A DNA stretch of 64,000 nucleotides. It comes from Lacibacter sediminis. GTDB lineage: Bacteria; Bacteroidota; Bacteroidia; Chitinophagales; Chitinophagaceae. A model generated the notes under the pieces. That model had not been told where the DNA came from and did no database searches. It saw only the letters and a list, made by a program, of their open reading frames with translations. How positions within the stretch are numbered: the stretch's first letter is position 1; each line of letters opens with the position of its first letter. The position numbers were made by a program, and so were the translations under genes. Below are positions 45,012 to 53,037 of this stretch, piece after piece. Location: positions 2,976,001 to 3,040,000 of the forward strand of contig NZ_CP060007.1 of the NCBI RefSeq assembly GCF_014168535.1, read 5' to 3'.

Positions 45012-46106
45012 ATGATTTCATTTCCTACAGACTACTCTTCCATTATTGAACGGATTGAAAATGTTGATCCAATCCGTTACGGGAAAACAAGAAATTTTAT
45101 TGATGGTGATGTCACCTATCTCTCACCTTATATTTCACGAGGTGTGATCAGTGTAAAACAAGTGAAAGAAATTGTAATGCAGAAAGGTTACAAACCGTAT
45201 CAAACAGAAAAGTTTTTGCAGGAACTTGCCTGGCGTGAATATTTCCAGCGTGTATGGCAGTCAAGAGGTACAGCTGCCATCAACGTTGCATTAAAACAAG
45301 AGCAGATTGATGTTCAACATGAAAAAATGATCAGCAGTGTTGCAAACGCCACAACCGGCATTGAAGCCATTGATGAACAGATCAACAAACTCTACGAAAC
45401 AGGTTACATGCACAACCATGCACGTATGTACACGGCCTCCATTGTTTGCAACATCGGTAAAGCGCATTGGCATAAACCAGGTAAATGGATGTACTATCAT
45501 TTATTGGATGGCGATCTTGCAAGTAATAACTGCAGCTGGCAATGGGTTTCAGCGGTCTTCTCTTCCAAAAAATATTACTGCAATCAGGAAAATATCAACA
45601 AATATTGTAACAGTCATCAAGTTTCAACATTTCTTGATAAGAGTTATGAAGAATTACCGGAGATGAATATCCCGGATGCATTGCAACAAACAGTTGAATT
45701 ATCATTACAAACGGTGTTACCAAAAGCGGATACAGTCAACATCGATCCATCAAAACCGGTATTGATCTATAACTCCTACAATCTCGATCCCAACTGGCGC
45801 AAAGAAGAAGATGCCAACAGAATACTGTTACTGGAACCTTCGCATTTCGCTAGTTATCCTGTAAGTGAAAAAGTATTGGAGTTCATCCTTGATCTGTCAA
45901 AGAACATTGAAGCCGTTCAGCTTTTTGTCGGAGAGTTTAACGAACTGTTGCAATTAACAGGCGATGCGGTCATCATTTCCAAAGAACAGCCGGCCTTTGA
46001 ACATTATACAGGAACAAAGGACAGTCGTGACTGGATGTTTCCGCAGGTAACGGGTTACTTCAATTCCTTTTTCAGCTTCTGGAAAAAATGTGAACGTTAT
46101 TTATAG
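45012..46106 (+). CDS. Photolyase/cryptochrome FAD-domain protein with extra C-terminal domain
   Basis: A 364-residue protein that begins directly in the helical photolyase domain: YLSPYISRGVISVKQV, EKFLQELAWREYFQRVWQ, LYETGYMHNHARMYTASIVC and DLASNNCSWQWVSAVFSSKK, the FAD-binding core. It lacks the usual N-terminal antenna domain. From about residue 245 there is instead an alpha/beta-like domain (PVLIYNSYNLDPNWRKEEDA, LLLEPSHFASYPVSEKVLEF, VQLFVGEF). It is the second flavoprotein of the cluster and may work on light repair or sensing; activity is not assured. Confidence 0.88.
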   Translation: MISFPTDYSSIIERIENVDPIRYGKTRNFIDGDVTYLSPYISRGVISVKQVKEIVMQKGYKPYQTEKFLQELAWREYFQRVWQSRGTAAINVALKQEQIDVQHEKMISSVANATTGIEAIDEQINKLYETGYMHNHARMYTASIVCNIGKAHWHKPGKWMYYHLLDGDLASNNCSWQWVSAVFSSKKYYCNQENINKYCNSHQVSTFLDKSYEELPEMNIPDALQQTVELSLQTVLPKADTVNIDPSKPVLIYNSYNLDPNWRKEEDANRILLLEPSHFASYPVSEKVLEFILDLSKNIEAVQLFVGEFNELLQLTGDAVIISKEQPAFEHYTGTKDSRDWMFPQVTGYFNSFFSFWKKCERYL

Positions 46107-46156
46107 CCATCGTTCAACCAAAGCATTTCTTTTTTGTTGAAGCATAAACTCATTTC

Positions 46157-46873
46157 ATGGAATCGGTAAAAAATAAACACGTATTGATCGTTGGGGCAAC
46201 GGGCGGCATTGGCAGCAGAGTGGCTAAATTATTAGCTGGCAGCGGCGCTCATTTATTCCTTGCAGGCCGTAACAGCGAAAAACTTGCAGCATTAGCCAAT
46301 GAATTAAATCTTCCTTCATCCAAAACACTGGCACTCGACATCAGCAAACCGGCAGAAGTAGCAATTTTAAAAGAACAGTTCTTTGCGCAATATCCAACCA
46401 TTGATGTATTGGTGAATGCGGCAGGTCTTGGTATCATTAAATCATCCGATACTTTAACGGAAGAGGAATTCATGCAAACCATCCACACAAATCTTTATGC
46501 ACCCTTCCTTCTGGTTAAAGCATTTTTACCGAGCATGAAAGAAACAAAGAAAGGATTGATCATTAATATCCCCGGCATTCTTGGCAAAGTGCCAATGCTG
46601 GGTGCTGCGGCTTACAGTGCATCGAAGTACGGACTGAACGGCATGATGCAAAGTATTCGTGAAGAAGTGAAGCGTACGGAAATACGTATTACCAATTTAT
46701 TTCTCGGTGGTGTTGATACGCCTTTCTGGGATACAATCGATTTACGTGTGCAGCGGGATAAAATGGTGATGGCTGAAGAAGCTGCAAAAGCCATTTGGTT
46801 TTTGTGCCAGCAGCCAACAAGTGCTGTGGTAAGTGAAATGGTGGTGCAACCGTTCAATCATCAAGCGATCTAA
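46157..46873 (+). CDS. Classical short-chain dehydrogenase/reductase
   Basis: A 238-residue SDR: VLIVGATGGIGSRVAKLLAG (TGxxxGIG-type cofactor motif), DVLVNAAGLG (NAG-type motif), LIINIPGILGKVPMLGAAAY-SASKYG, where Tyr and Lys of the YxxxK motif occur as AYSASKYG, preceded by an uncommon Pro instead of Ser in the IxS strand region. Uses NAD(P)H on an unknown substrate. Last gene of the photolyase cluster; a strong terminator follows. Confidence 0.92.
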   Translation: MESVKNKHVLIVGATGGIGSRVAKLLAGSGAHLFLAGRNSEKLAALANELNLPSSKTLALDISKPAEVAILKEQFFAQYPTIDVLVNAAGLGIIKSSDTLTEEEFMQTIHTNLYAPFLLVKAFLPSMKETKKGLIINIPGILGKVPMLGAAAYSASKYGLNGMMQSIREEVKRTEIRITNLFLGGVDTPFWDTIDLRVQRDKMVMAEEAAKAIWFLCQQPTSAVVSEMVVQPFNHQAI

Positions 46874-46914
46874 AAAGAAAAGCATCCCGACTTTGTCGGG
46901 ATGCTTTTCTTTTT
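46873..46914. terminator. Strong bidirectional terminator
   Basis: AAAAGAAAAGCATCCCGAC pairs with the complementary arm beginning GTCGGGATGCTTTTC across a TTT loop. A-rich and T-rich tails on both sides let it end both the photolyase cluster (plus) and the SRPBCC gene (minus). Confidence 0.95.
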
Positions 46915-46932
46915 ATGCAAGCGGTTTTTCGT

Positions 46933-47439
46933 TTATGCTGCTTTGTGAAATTCCACACTATTCGTTTGTGTTGTGGGCCACTTGCCAAACAATTCTTCAA
47001 CCACTTTAATTCTGTATTCAAAGATTTGTTTCAGCTGTGCTTTAACAAGTAATGCATTAGCGATGTTACCTAAAAAACCAAGCGGATTGCGGTAATGTAC
47101 AATATCCGTCATCTCCACTCCACCATCAATCACTTTAAAATGATGTTGATGATGCCATAGTTGATATGGACCAAAGCGTTGCTCATCTACAAAAAATTCT
47201 TTGTCTTTTACATGAGTGATCTCGGTCATCCAGTAAATGGGAATTCCTAATATCGGTTTTACTTTATACTCGATAATCTGACCGGGATACATTTTTTCTC
47301 CATGATGTTTGGATAGTATCTTAAAGCCAAGATTACCAGGTGTGATCTTTTGAAGATTGGCCGGATTAGAAAAAAATTCCCAGGCTGTTTCAATATCAAC
47401 AGGAATTTTCTGAACAGTCTTTAACGAAAACGTTGCCAT
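46933..47439 (-). CDS. SRPBCC-family protein, ligand-binding cyclase-like
   Basis: A 168-residue SRPBCC protein of the polyketide cyclase/coenzyme-Q-binding outline: IPVDIETAWEFFSNPANLQKITPGNLGFKI, PGQIIEYKVKPILGIPIYWMTEITHV and the HHQHHFKVIDGGVEMTDIVHYRNPLGFLGN strands, split here into consecutive motifs. The cavity ligand is unknown. Proteins of this type frequently accompany photolyase clusters in Bacteroidota. It is 2 bases downstream of a 97-residue gene on the same strand. Confidence 0.88.
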   Translation of the reverse strand: MATFSLKTVQKIPVDIETAWEFFSNPANLQKITPGNLGFKILSKHHGEKMYPGQIIEYKVKPILGIPIYWMTEITHVKDKEFFVDEQRFGPYQLWHHQHHFKVIDGGVEMTDIVHYRNPLGFLGNIANALLVKAQLKQIFEYRIKVVEELFGKWPTTQTNSVEFHKAA

Positions 47440-47441
47440 AT

Positions 47442-47735
47442 TTAATTGTAAAGATTATTGGCGATCACAATTTCAGGGTATTCATTTTTTTCACTTGCCC
47501 ATTGGTATAAAAGGTCGCTGCCAATAGGTTCGTAAATATCTCTTTTCAAAGGATCGGTGGGCAGTTCCTTCATTGGCACGAGCACTAAAAAATGCGGTTC
47601 TACGTAATCGTAATGTTTATCAACTGTCAACCCTTTAACCTGAACAAACTTATAACCCTTGCTTTGCAACTGATCTAATGCTTTTTTATTGAATTCGATT
47701 GTGGCACTCCGGGCTTCTGCAATTCCTTTTCGCAT
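47442..47735 (-). CDS. Small uncharacterised protein
   Basis: A 97-residue soluble protein: MRKGIAEARSATIEFNKKAL, GYKFVQVKGLTVDKHYDYVE, FLVLVPMKELPTDPLKRDIY and an Ile/Asn end (EIVIANNLYN). No family recognised. It is immediately upstream of the SRPBCC gene (2-base gap), so the two should be co-expressed. Confidence 0.75.
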   Translation of the reverse strand: MRKGIAEARSATIEFNKKALDQLQSKGYKFVQVKGLTVDKHYDYVEPHFLVLVPMKELPTDPLKRDIYEPIGSDLLYQWASEKNEYPEIVIANNLYN

Positions 47736-48025
47736 GGTGATTGAATTATGTAATGAATAATAAACGGGAGGCGAAATTGTTCGCTCAGCAAGGGATTTTA
47801 ACGAATGTTGATCGAACGATCGGCTTTCAAAGTTACGAATTCAACAAACGACAACTTTCATAAACTTGAACGAATGATGGGAACGATTGCGTAAGTAGCT
47901 AAACAGAAATATGCTTTTGTGTCTCTATTATTTAAACAAACGAACAAGCGTAAAAACTTAGTGACGACAATTGTAAACAAGCATATAAAGAAATTCCCGT
48001 CAGACGAGGACGCCAGGCAGGCAAT
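47736..48025. other. Spacer without gene, ending in a CCAGGCAGG microelement
   Basis: Mostly featureless AT-rich sequence. At 48012-48021 it has CCAGGCAGGC, next to a duplicated tRNA-Leu 3' half and terminator. No convincing coding region. Confidence 0.5.
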
Positions 48026-48131
48026 AAAAAACCCGCCTTCAGTTGAAGTGCGGGTAAAAAAAATTGTGCCCACGAAAGGAATCCCCGCCTGACCGAATCA
48101 TTCGGCAGGGAACCTTCACATCCTTGCGAAT
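48026..48131 (-). pseudogene. Partial duplicate of tRNA-Leu 3' half and its terminator, with a 26-base insertion
   Basis: The stretch repeats, with few changes, the terminator and the acceptor, T-arm and variable-arm part of the tRNA-Leu gene located 80 bases to the right (GTGCCCACGAAAGGAATC and AACCTTCACATCCTTGCGAA are shared). Between the two shared blocks 26 bases (48084-48109, CCCGCCTGACC...TCGGCAGG, able to fold back) are inserted into the T-loop region. The anticodon arm and 5' half are missing, so it cannot be a functional tRNA. Confidence 0.88.
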
Positions 48132-48170
48132 GTTGATAGTTATTCTTTACAATAAATAAATCTGAAAAAC

Positions 48171-48203
48171 AAAAAACCCGCCTTCAAATGAAGAGCGGGT
48201 AAA
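48171..48203 (-). terminator. Terminator of tRNA-Leu
   Basis: On the minus strand ACCCGC (48200-48195) pairs with GCGGGT (48181-48176), with an inner TTCA/TGAA pairing, followed by six T. It begins about 7 bases beyond the tRNA 3' end. Confidence 0.85.
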
Positions 48204-48209
48204 AAAATG

Positions 48210-48293
48210 TGCCCACGAAAGGAATCGAACCTTCACATCCTTGCGAATGGCAGATTTTGAGTCTGCTGCGTCTACCAATTCCGCCACATGGGC
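48210..48293 (-). tRNA. tRNA-Leu (anticodon CAA)
   Basis: An 84-base class II tRNA. Acceptor GCCCATG pairs with CGTGGGC, discriminator A, and no encoded CCA. The anticodon stem-loop GCAGA-CTCAAAA-TCTGC gives anticodon CAA (UUG codons). A long variable arm (ATTCGCAAGGATGTGA region) and the T arm GAAGG-TTCGATT-CCTTTC are typical of tRNA-Leu. Confidence 0.95.
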
Positions 48294-48463
48294 ATGTAAC
48301 GATGATTTTTTAAAGAACTTATCCCGCAAGCTCAAGTTTGTCACCGAAACAGTGAGGCTTTCCTTTGGGGCTGCAATATTACAGAATCTTTGCTTTCGTA
48401 TGAAATTTTTTATGCCTTATCCTTTTTCTTAAATCTTATATTGCAAGCCCTTAAACGATTGAA

Positions 48464-49663
48464 ATGCTTACGATAGGACTTATCAGAGAAGGAAAAACAC
48501 CCGCCGACAACCGTGTGGCACTTACCCCTGCCCAATGCAAATGGATTCATAAAAATGCTGCCGCAGTAAAAATTGTGGTGCAATCCTCGCCTCAGCGCTG
48601 TTTTACCGATAAAGAATACCGCTCAGCAGGAATTGAAGTGATTGAAGACATGAGCCACTGCGATGTATTGTTCGGTATCAAAGAAGTACCGGTTGAACAA
48701 CTGATTCCCAACAAAACATATCTCTTCTTTTCGCATACCAAAAAAGCCCAGCTGCATAATCAAAAACTGATGCAGACAATGGTAGAGAAAAAGATCACCC
48801 TCATCGATTACGAATGCTTGACGCATGATGACGGACAACGTATCATTGGCTTTGGTTTTTTTGCAGGTGTGGTGGGCGCTCATAATGGCATGATGGCGTT
48901 TGGCAATCGCACCGGTGCATTCAAGTTAGGACGTGTAGGTGATGTGCGTGATTACCGTCAACTCATCCATACTTATTTTGGATTGAAATTACCGAAGATC
49001 AAAATCGCCATAACAGGCAGCGGCCGTGTAGCACATGGCTTACTTGAGATCATGAACCTGTTAGGAGTTAATGAGGTGGAGCCGTTCGATTATTTACATC
49101 GTCAATACGAATACCCGGTATATGTGCATTTGAAAGGCCGTGATCTGTACGAACGAAAAGACGATGGCACGTATAACCGTGATAACTTTCATGAACATCC
49201 CGAAGAGTACAAATGCAGCTTCTCACCTTTTGTAAAGCAAACTGATATTTTACTGAACGGGGTGTATTGGGATAAAACCATTCCGTCGTTGTTTTCGTTG
49301 GATGAGTTTCGGAATGCATCGTTCAATATCCAGACCATTGCGGATATTACAAACGATACAGGCGGTTCTATTCCGATCAACATTGGCGATTCAACCATTG
49401 CAGATCCAGTTTACGGAGTTGATAAAATTACATTGCAGAAAACGGCTCCCTACTTACCTACTTCGGTTGATGTGATGGCTGTTGGTAATTTGCCGAATGA
49501 GTTACCAAGAGATGCTTCCCGTTATTTTGGTGAACAACTCATTAAATATGTGTTGGAAGATCTGGTGAAAGGTAGTTCCACTATTTTAGATCGTGCAACG
49601 ATGTTGAGAAAAGGTATCTTGATGGAGGAATACAGTTATTTGAAAGAATATGCAGGTGTCTGA
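48464..49663 (+). CDS. Saccharopine-dehydrogenase-like NAD(P)-dependent oxidoreductase
   Basis: A 399-residue protein of the alanine dehydrogenase/saccharopine dehydrogenase (lysine-forming, LYS1-like) family: IGLIREGKTPADNRVALTPA, KCDVLFGIKEVP-type region (CDVLFGIKEVPVEQLIPNKT), YECLTHDDGQRIIGFG, and the Rossmann part KIKIAITGSGRVAHGLLEI. The C-terminal part has ADITNDTGGSIPIN and DVMAVGNLPNELPRDAS, seen in saccharopine dehydrogenases. It probably catalyses an NAD(P)-linked reaction on an amino-acid adduct; the exact substrate is not proven. Confidence 0.88.
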   Translation: MLTIGLIREGKTPADNRVALTPAQCKWIHKNAAAVKIVVQSSPQRCFTDKEYRSAGIEVIEDMSHCDVLFGIKEVPVEQLIPNKTYLFFSHTKKAQLHNQKLMQTMVEKKITLIDYECLTHDDGQRIIGFGFFAGVVGAHNGMMAFGNRTGAFKLGRVGDVRDYRQLIHTYFGLKLPKIKIAITGSGRVAHGLLEIMNLLGVNEVEPFDYLHRQYEYPVYVHLKGRDLYERKDDGTYNRDNFHEHPEEYKCSFSPFVKQTDILLNGVYWDKTIPSLFSLDEFRNASFNIQTIADITNDTGGSIPINIGDSTIADPVYGVDKITLQKTAPYLPTSVDVMAVGNLPNELPRDASRYFGEQLIKYVLEDLVKGSSTILDRATMLRKGILMEEYSYLKEYAGV

Positions 49664-49672
49664 CCGAAATAG

Positions 49673-50434
49673 TTACAGATACAAATAATAGTCCTTCAGC
49701 AAATTCACAAATTGAGTTGTGTATTCATTGTTTTCGTCTTTAACAGCAAGTTCTTCAACAACAGGTTCTGTTGTCGTTTTACTAAACAACAGCATTGATC
49801 TAAAGTAACCATGCTTAACTGTTTGCTTTACCTGTATATGAGTACGGAGATGCAGATTATACCCTTCGGCTAATTCAATCATCCGCTCTGTACGCACATA
49901 AGGAAGCAACACAGCAAAGCTTCCATCATCTGTTAAATTATCATTCACAATCCTGATCAATTCATCCAGCTTTAAGCCTTCATCATGCATTGCTACATTT
50001 CTGTTTGCAGTACCTGATTTCAAATCACCTTCATAAAAAGGAGGATTAGAAATGATAAGATCATATTTTTTTGAGAAGCTGAATTGTTTTACATCAGCAT
50101 GGAAAAGCTGCAATCGCTCTTTCCAAATTGAAGCTTCAATATTTTCTTCTGCTTGTTGATAGGATGGTTCATCAATTTCAATTCCATCGATCAATGCATC
50201 ATACTTTTGAGCAAGCATTAGCATTAACAATCCAGTACCTGCACCAATATCAAGAATAGTGAGTGGTGAATGGTGAGTGGTGAGTGTGTTTGATCCACTT
50301 CGTACCTCGTACTTCTTACTTCGTACTTCCCCGGCAATCCACGCCCCAAACAAACAACTATCGGTGCTCACTTTCAACGCAGCTTTTTCCTGCTGAACTG
50401 TAAATTGTTTGAATTGAAAATAATTATTGGGCAT
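49673..50434 (-). CDS. trmN6: tRNA1(Val) adenine(37)-N6-methyltransferase with low-complexity insertion
   Basis: A 253-residue N6-adenine methyltransferase. It has FTVQQEKAALKVSTDSCLFGAW at the start, the SAM-binding motif LDIGAGTGLLMLMLAQKY and the catalytic IISNPPFYEGDLK (NPPF). Residues about 35-59 (GEVRSKKYEVRSGSNTLTTH...) do not belong to the family and are encoded by a low-complexity tract (50258-50330) like others in the window. The insertion lies before motif I, where a surface loop is expected, and keeps the frame. Confidence 0.92.
   Translation of the reverse strand: MPNNYFQFKQFTVQQEKAALKVSTDSCLFGAWIAGEVRSKKYEVRSGSNTLTTHHSPLTILDIGAGTGLLMLMLAQKYDALIDGIEIDEPSYQQAEENIEASIWKERLQLFHADVKQFSFSKKYDLIISNPPFYEGDLKSGTANRNVAMHDEGLKLDELIRIVNDNLTDDGSFAVLLPYVRTERMIELAEGYNLHLRTHIQVKQTVKHGYFRSMLLFSKTTTEPVVEELAVKDENNEYTTQFVNLLKDYYLYL
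50258..50330. repeat. Low-complexity tract inside trmN6
   Basis: Two quasi-repeats in the coding sequence: AGTGAGTGGTGAATGGTGAG followed by TGGTGAGTG (50258-50286), and ACTTCGTACCTCGTACTTCTTACTTCGTACTTCC in pieces (50297-50330). The second reappears on the other strand at 54631-54665 (GGAAGTACGAGGAACGAAG). Confidence 0.85.
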
Positions 50435-50502
50435 GAATGATGAATAATGAGTGATGAGTATCGGACTACGACTAACAACTATCGGCTAAAGGCTAACTAA
50501 AA

Positions 50503-51543
50503 CTACCATTCCGCCCTTGCACTCGGCTGCACACTCAACGATGCAAAATCATTCGCCAGGAACTTGTGATAACCTGTAATAGCGATCATGCCTGCATTAT
50601 CGGTACAATATTCAAATGAAGGGATAAACGTTTTCCAATGATACTTCTCGCCCATTTCAGTAAAGGCTTTACGTAATCCGCTGTTGGCACTCACTCCACC
50701 TGCCAAACAAATTTGTTTGATGCCTGTTTGCTGCGATGCCTTTTTCAGTTTGTTGAGTAAGATCGAAATAATACGTTGCTGAACGGAAGCACAAATATCA
50801 TTGAGGTTTTCGGCAATGAACTGCCTTTGTTGTTCTTCACTTGCCAAAAACTCTTCCTTGTAAACAAGGCTTGTTCCTGCATTGCGCAGGAAATAAAGAA
50901 TAGATGTTTTCAATCCACTGAAACTGAAATTAAGTTCAGGAATTTGCGGTTCAGGAAATTTGAACCGATCAGGATTTCCGAGTTGTGCATACTTATCGAT
51001 CAACGGCCCACCAGGGTAAGGAAGCCCCAGCAACTTCGCTGTTTTATCAAATGCTTCGCCTGCAGCATCATCAATCGTTTCGCCCAACACTTTCATTTGC
51101 GTAGCACTTTCGCACAAAACAATTTGCGTATGTCCGCCACTAACTGTTAAACAGAGAAAGGGAAAGGAAGGTTTTTCTTCCGGAATTAAATTCGCCAGTA
51201 CATGCGCCTGCATATGATGCACAGCGATCAATGGAATATCCAACGCAAGTGAAAGTGATTTGGCAAACTGAGCACCCACCAACAACGAACCGATCAAACC
51301 CGGGGCTTGCGTAAACGCAACAGCGCTGAGTTCAGTTTTTTCGATACCTGCTTTCTTCAACGCTTCATCAACAACAGGAACAATATTCTGCATATGTGCA
51401 CGGCTCGCTAATTCAGGCACAACACCGCCGTATTGCTCATGCACAGCCTGTGTGGCAATTACATTTGAAAGAATAACACCGTCACGACAAACTGATGCTG
51501 ATGTTTCATCGCAGGAAGATTCAATAGCGAGAATTGTGATCAA
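50503..51543 (-). CDS. tsaD: tRNA N6-adenosine threonylcarbamoyltransferase
   Basis: A 346-residue TsaD/Kae1/Qri7 protein that, with TsaB/E, adds threonylcarbamoyl to A37 of ANN-reading tRNAs. It shows ITILAIESSCDETSASVC (nucleotide-binding), PLIAVHHMQAHVLANLI (metal-binding HMQAH), CLTVSGGHTQIVL and LAGGVSANSGLR. The start codon is TTG at 51543; no in-frame ATG precedes the conserved ITIL. It is 68 bases upstream of trmN6 on the same strand, so the two tRNA-modification genes may share a transcript. Confidence 0.96.
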   Translation of the reverse strand: MITILAIESSCDETSASVCRDGVILSNVIATQAVHEQYGGVVPELASRAHMQNIVPVVDEALKKAGIEKTELSAVAFTQAPGLIGSLLVGAQFAKSLSLALDIPLIAVHHMQAHVLANLIPEEKPSFPFLCLTVSGGHTQIVLCESATQMKVLGETIDDAAGEAFDKTAKLLGLPYPGGPLIDKYAQLGNPDRFKFPEPQIPELNFSFSGLKTSILYFLRNAGTSLVYKEEFLASEEQQRQFIAENLNDICASVQQRIISILLNKLKKASQQTGIKQICLAGGVSANSGLRKAFTEMGEKYHWKTFIPSFEYCTDNAGMIAITGYHKFLANDFASLSVQPSARAEW

Positions 51544-51623
51544 AACAGGAATGAAGAATTAATAATTAAAAATGGGAAATGTAAAATTACAGCAACCTGA
51601 CCATTCATCATTCATTTCTCATT

Positions 51624-52871
51624 TTACTTACTCCTTATCGCCACCACCGGATCCATCTTTGCTGCAATAAATGCAGGAATAATACCCGCCAATATGCCTG
51701 TGAAGATGCATACAGCAACAGCTCCAAGAAATAAACCGATAGAGATAAATACTTTGAATTTAAATACGGCTGAAAGGATAAATGTTAATCCAAACACGAG
51801 TGCAAGTCCGATGATACCACCCAGCACACAAAGGAATGCACTTTCCATCAGGAACTCGGCAAGAATTGTTCTGCGTTTAGCACCTATTGCTTTTTTCAAA
51901 CCAATAATACTTGTGCGCTCACGAACAGTTACGAACATGATATTGGCCACGCCAAAAATGCCGACAATAAACGAGAGAATTGTAATAGCAATACCACCAA
52001 TGGTCATACCATTAAAAATAGAAGTGATCTGTGTGGCACCACTGCTAACATCGTTCAAAGCAAAATTATCTTCCTGTTTAGGATTGAGTTTACGCACACT
52101 ACGCATTACACCACGTAACTCATTCTTCATGTCTTCGGTTGGTACATTTTCTTTTCCTTTCACGATCATAAAACCATCACTGCGGCTTTCGTTACCCACC
52201 TGGCTGGCAAAACGGTAAGGAATAATAATTACGTTATCAAAATCCCAACCACCCAGCATGTTTTGGCCCTGCTTTTTTACAATACCAATCACATTTACTT
52301 TACGTCCTTTTATCTCCACATTTTTACCTAAAGCGTATTCTGCTTTTTCAAATAATTTTTCTGCAACATTATATCCCAACACCACACTGGCAGTACCGTA
52401 TTCAAATTCATTGGTTGAAAGATAACGTCCCCACCCTATTTCAACAGGTTGAATTATACTAAACTCTTCAGTAACACCATACCAGCTCACACTCGAAAGC
52501 GACACATCTTTGTAATCAATAGCAGATGCATTGAAATAGGTATAAGCCACATTACTCGCCAGCGACATTCGCTGCTTTACAGGAGCCATTTCTTTAAACT
52601 TCGAATTAGGTCGGTTTGCATATTTCCACCAGGGGTATTCGCCACCGCCGCCCCATGGCCATTTCTGAACATAAATTGTGTTATTGCCGAACGATTTGAA
52701 TTCGCTTTTAATACTGCTCTCAAGGCTGCCCACTGTAGCCATTACACTGATGATGCAAAAAATACCAAACGTAATACCCAACAGGCTTAAAAAAGTCCGC
52801 AGTTTGTTCTTCCGTAACTCCTGAGTGGCAAAAAGGAGGCTGTTCCAGAAAATTTCGAAGGTTTTACGCAT
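51624..52871 (-). CDS. ABC transporter permease, MacB-like
   Basis: A 415-residue membrane protein with an N-terminal helix (ELRKNKLRTFLSLLGITFGI...), a MacB-PCD periplasmic domain (about residues 45-270) and three C-terminal FtsX-type helices (IAITILSFIVGIFGVANIMF, LGGIIGLALVFGLTFILSA, GAVAVCIFTGILAGIIPAFI). Motifs FVTVRERTSIIGLKKAIGAK and AAKMDPVVAIRSK are typical of MacB permeases. The start at 52871 (MRKTFEIFWNSLLF) is preferred over the long frame to 53084. The ATPase and the exported substrate are not in the window. Confidence 0.92.
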   Translation of the reverse strand: MRKTFEIFWNSLLFATQELRKNKLRTFLSLLGITFGIFCIISVMATVGSLESSIKSEFKSFGNNTIYVQKWPWGGGGEYPWWKYANRPNSKFKEMAPVKQRMSLASNVAYTYFNASAIDYKDVSLSSVSWYGVTEEFSIIQPVEIGWGRYLSTNEFEYGTASVVLGYNVAEKLFEKAEYALGKNVEIKGRKVNVIGIVKKQGQNMLGGWDFDNVIIIPYRFASQVGNESRSDGFMIVKGKENVPTEDMKNELRGVMRSVRKLNPKQEDNFALNDVSSGATQITSIFNGMTIGGIAITILSFIVGIFGVANIMFVTVRERTSIIGLKKAIGAKRRTILAEFLMESAFLCVLGGIIGLALVFGLTFILSAVFKFKVFISIGLFLGAVAVCIFTGILAGIIPAFIAAKMDPVVAIRSK

Positions 52872-53037
52872 ACCCAAATTTATAGTGATTTGTCGATGCA
52901 CAAAGAAAATTGTTACAAATGGAAGCCCTCTGCGGCTTACCTTTGCGGGCTTGAAAAAGAGCCGATAGCCTTCGTCGCAAGCCATTAGCAATACCTGCCG
53001 GCTTGCAGCGAACAGCTTGAAGCTTGCAGCTTTAGTT

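Noticed and set aside
47858..48131. Minus-strand frames over the tRNA duplicate
   Set aside because: They are translations of the tRNA-derived and terminator sequences.
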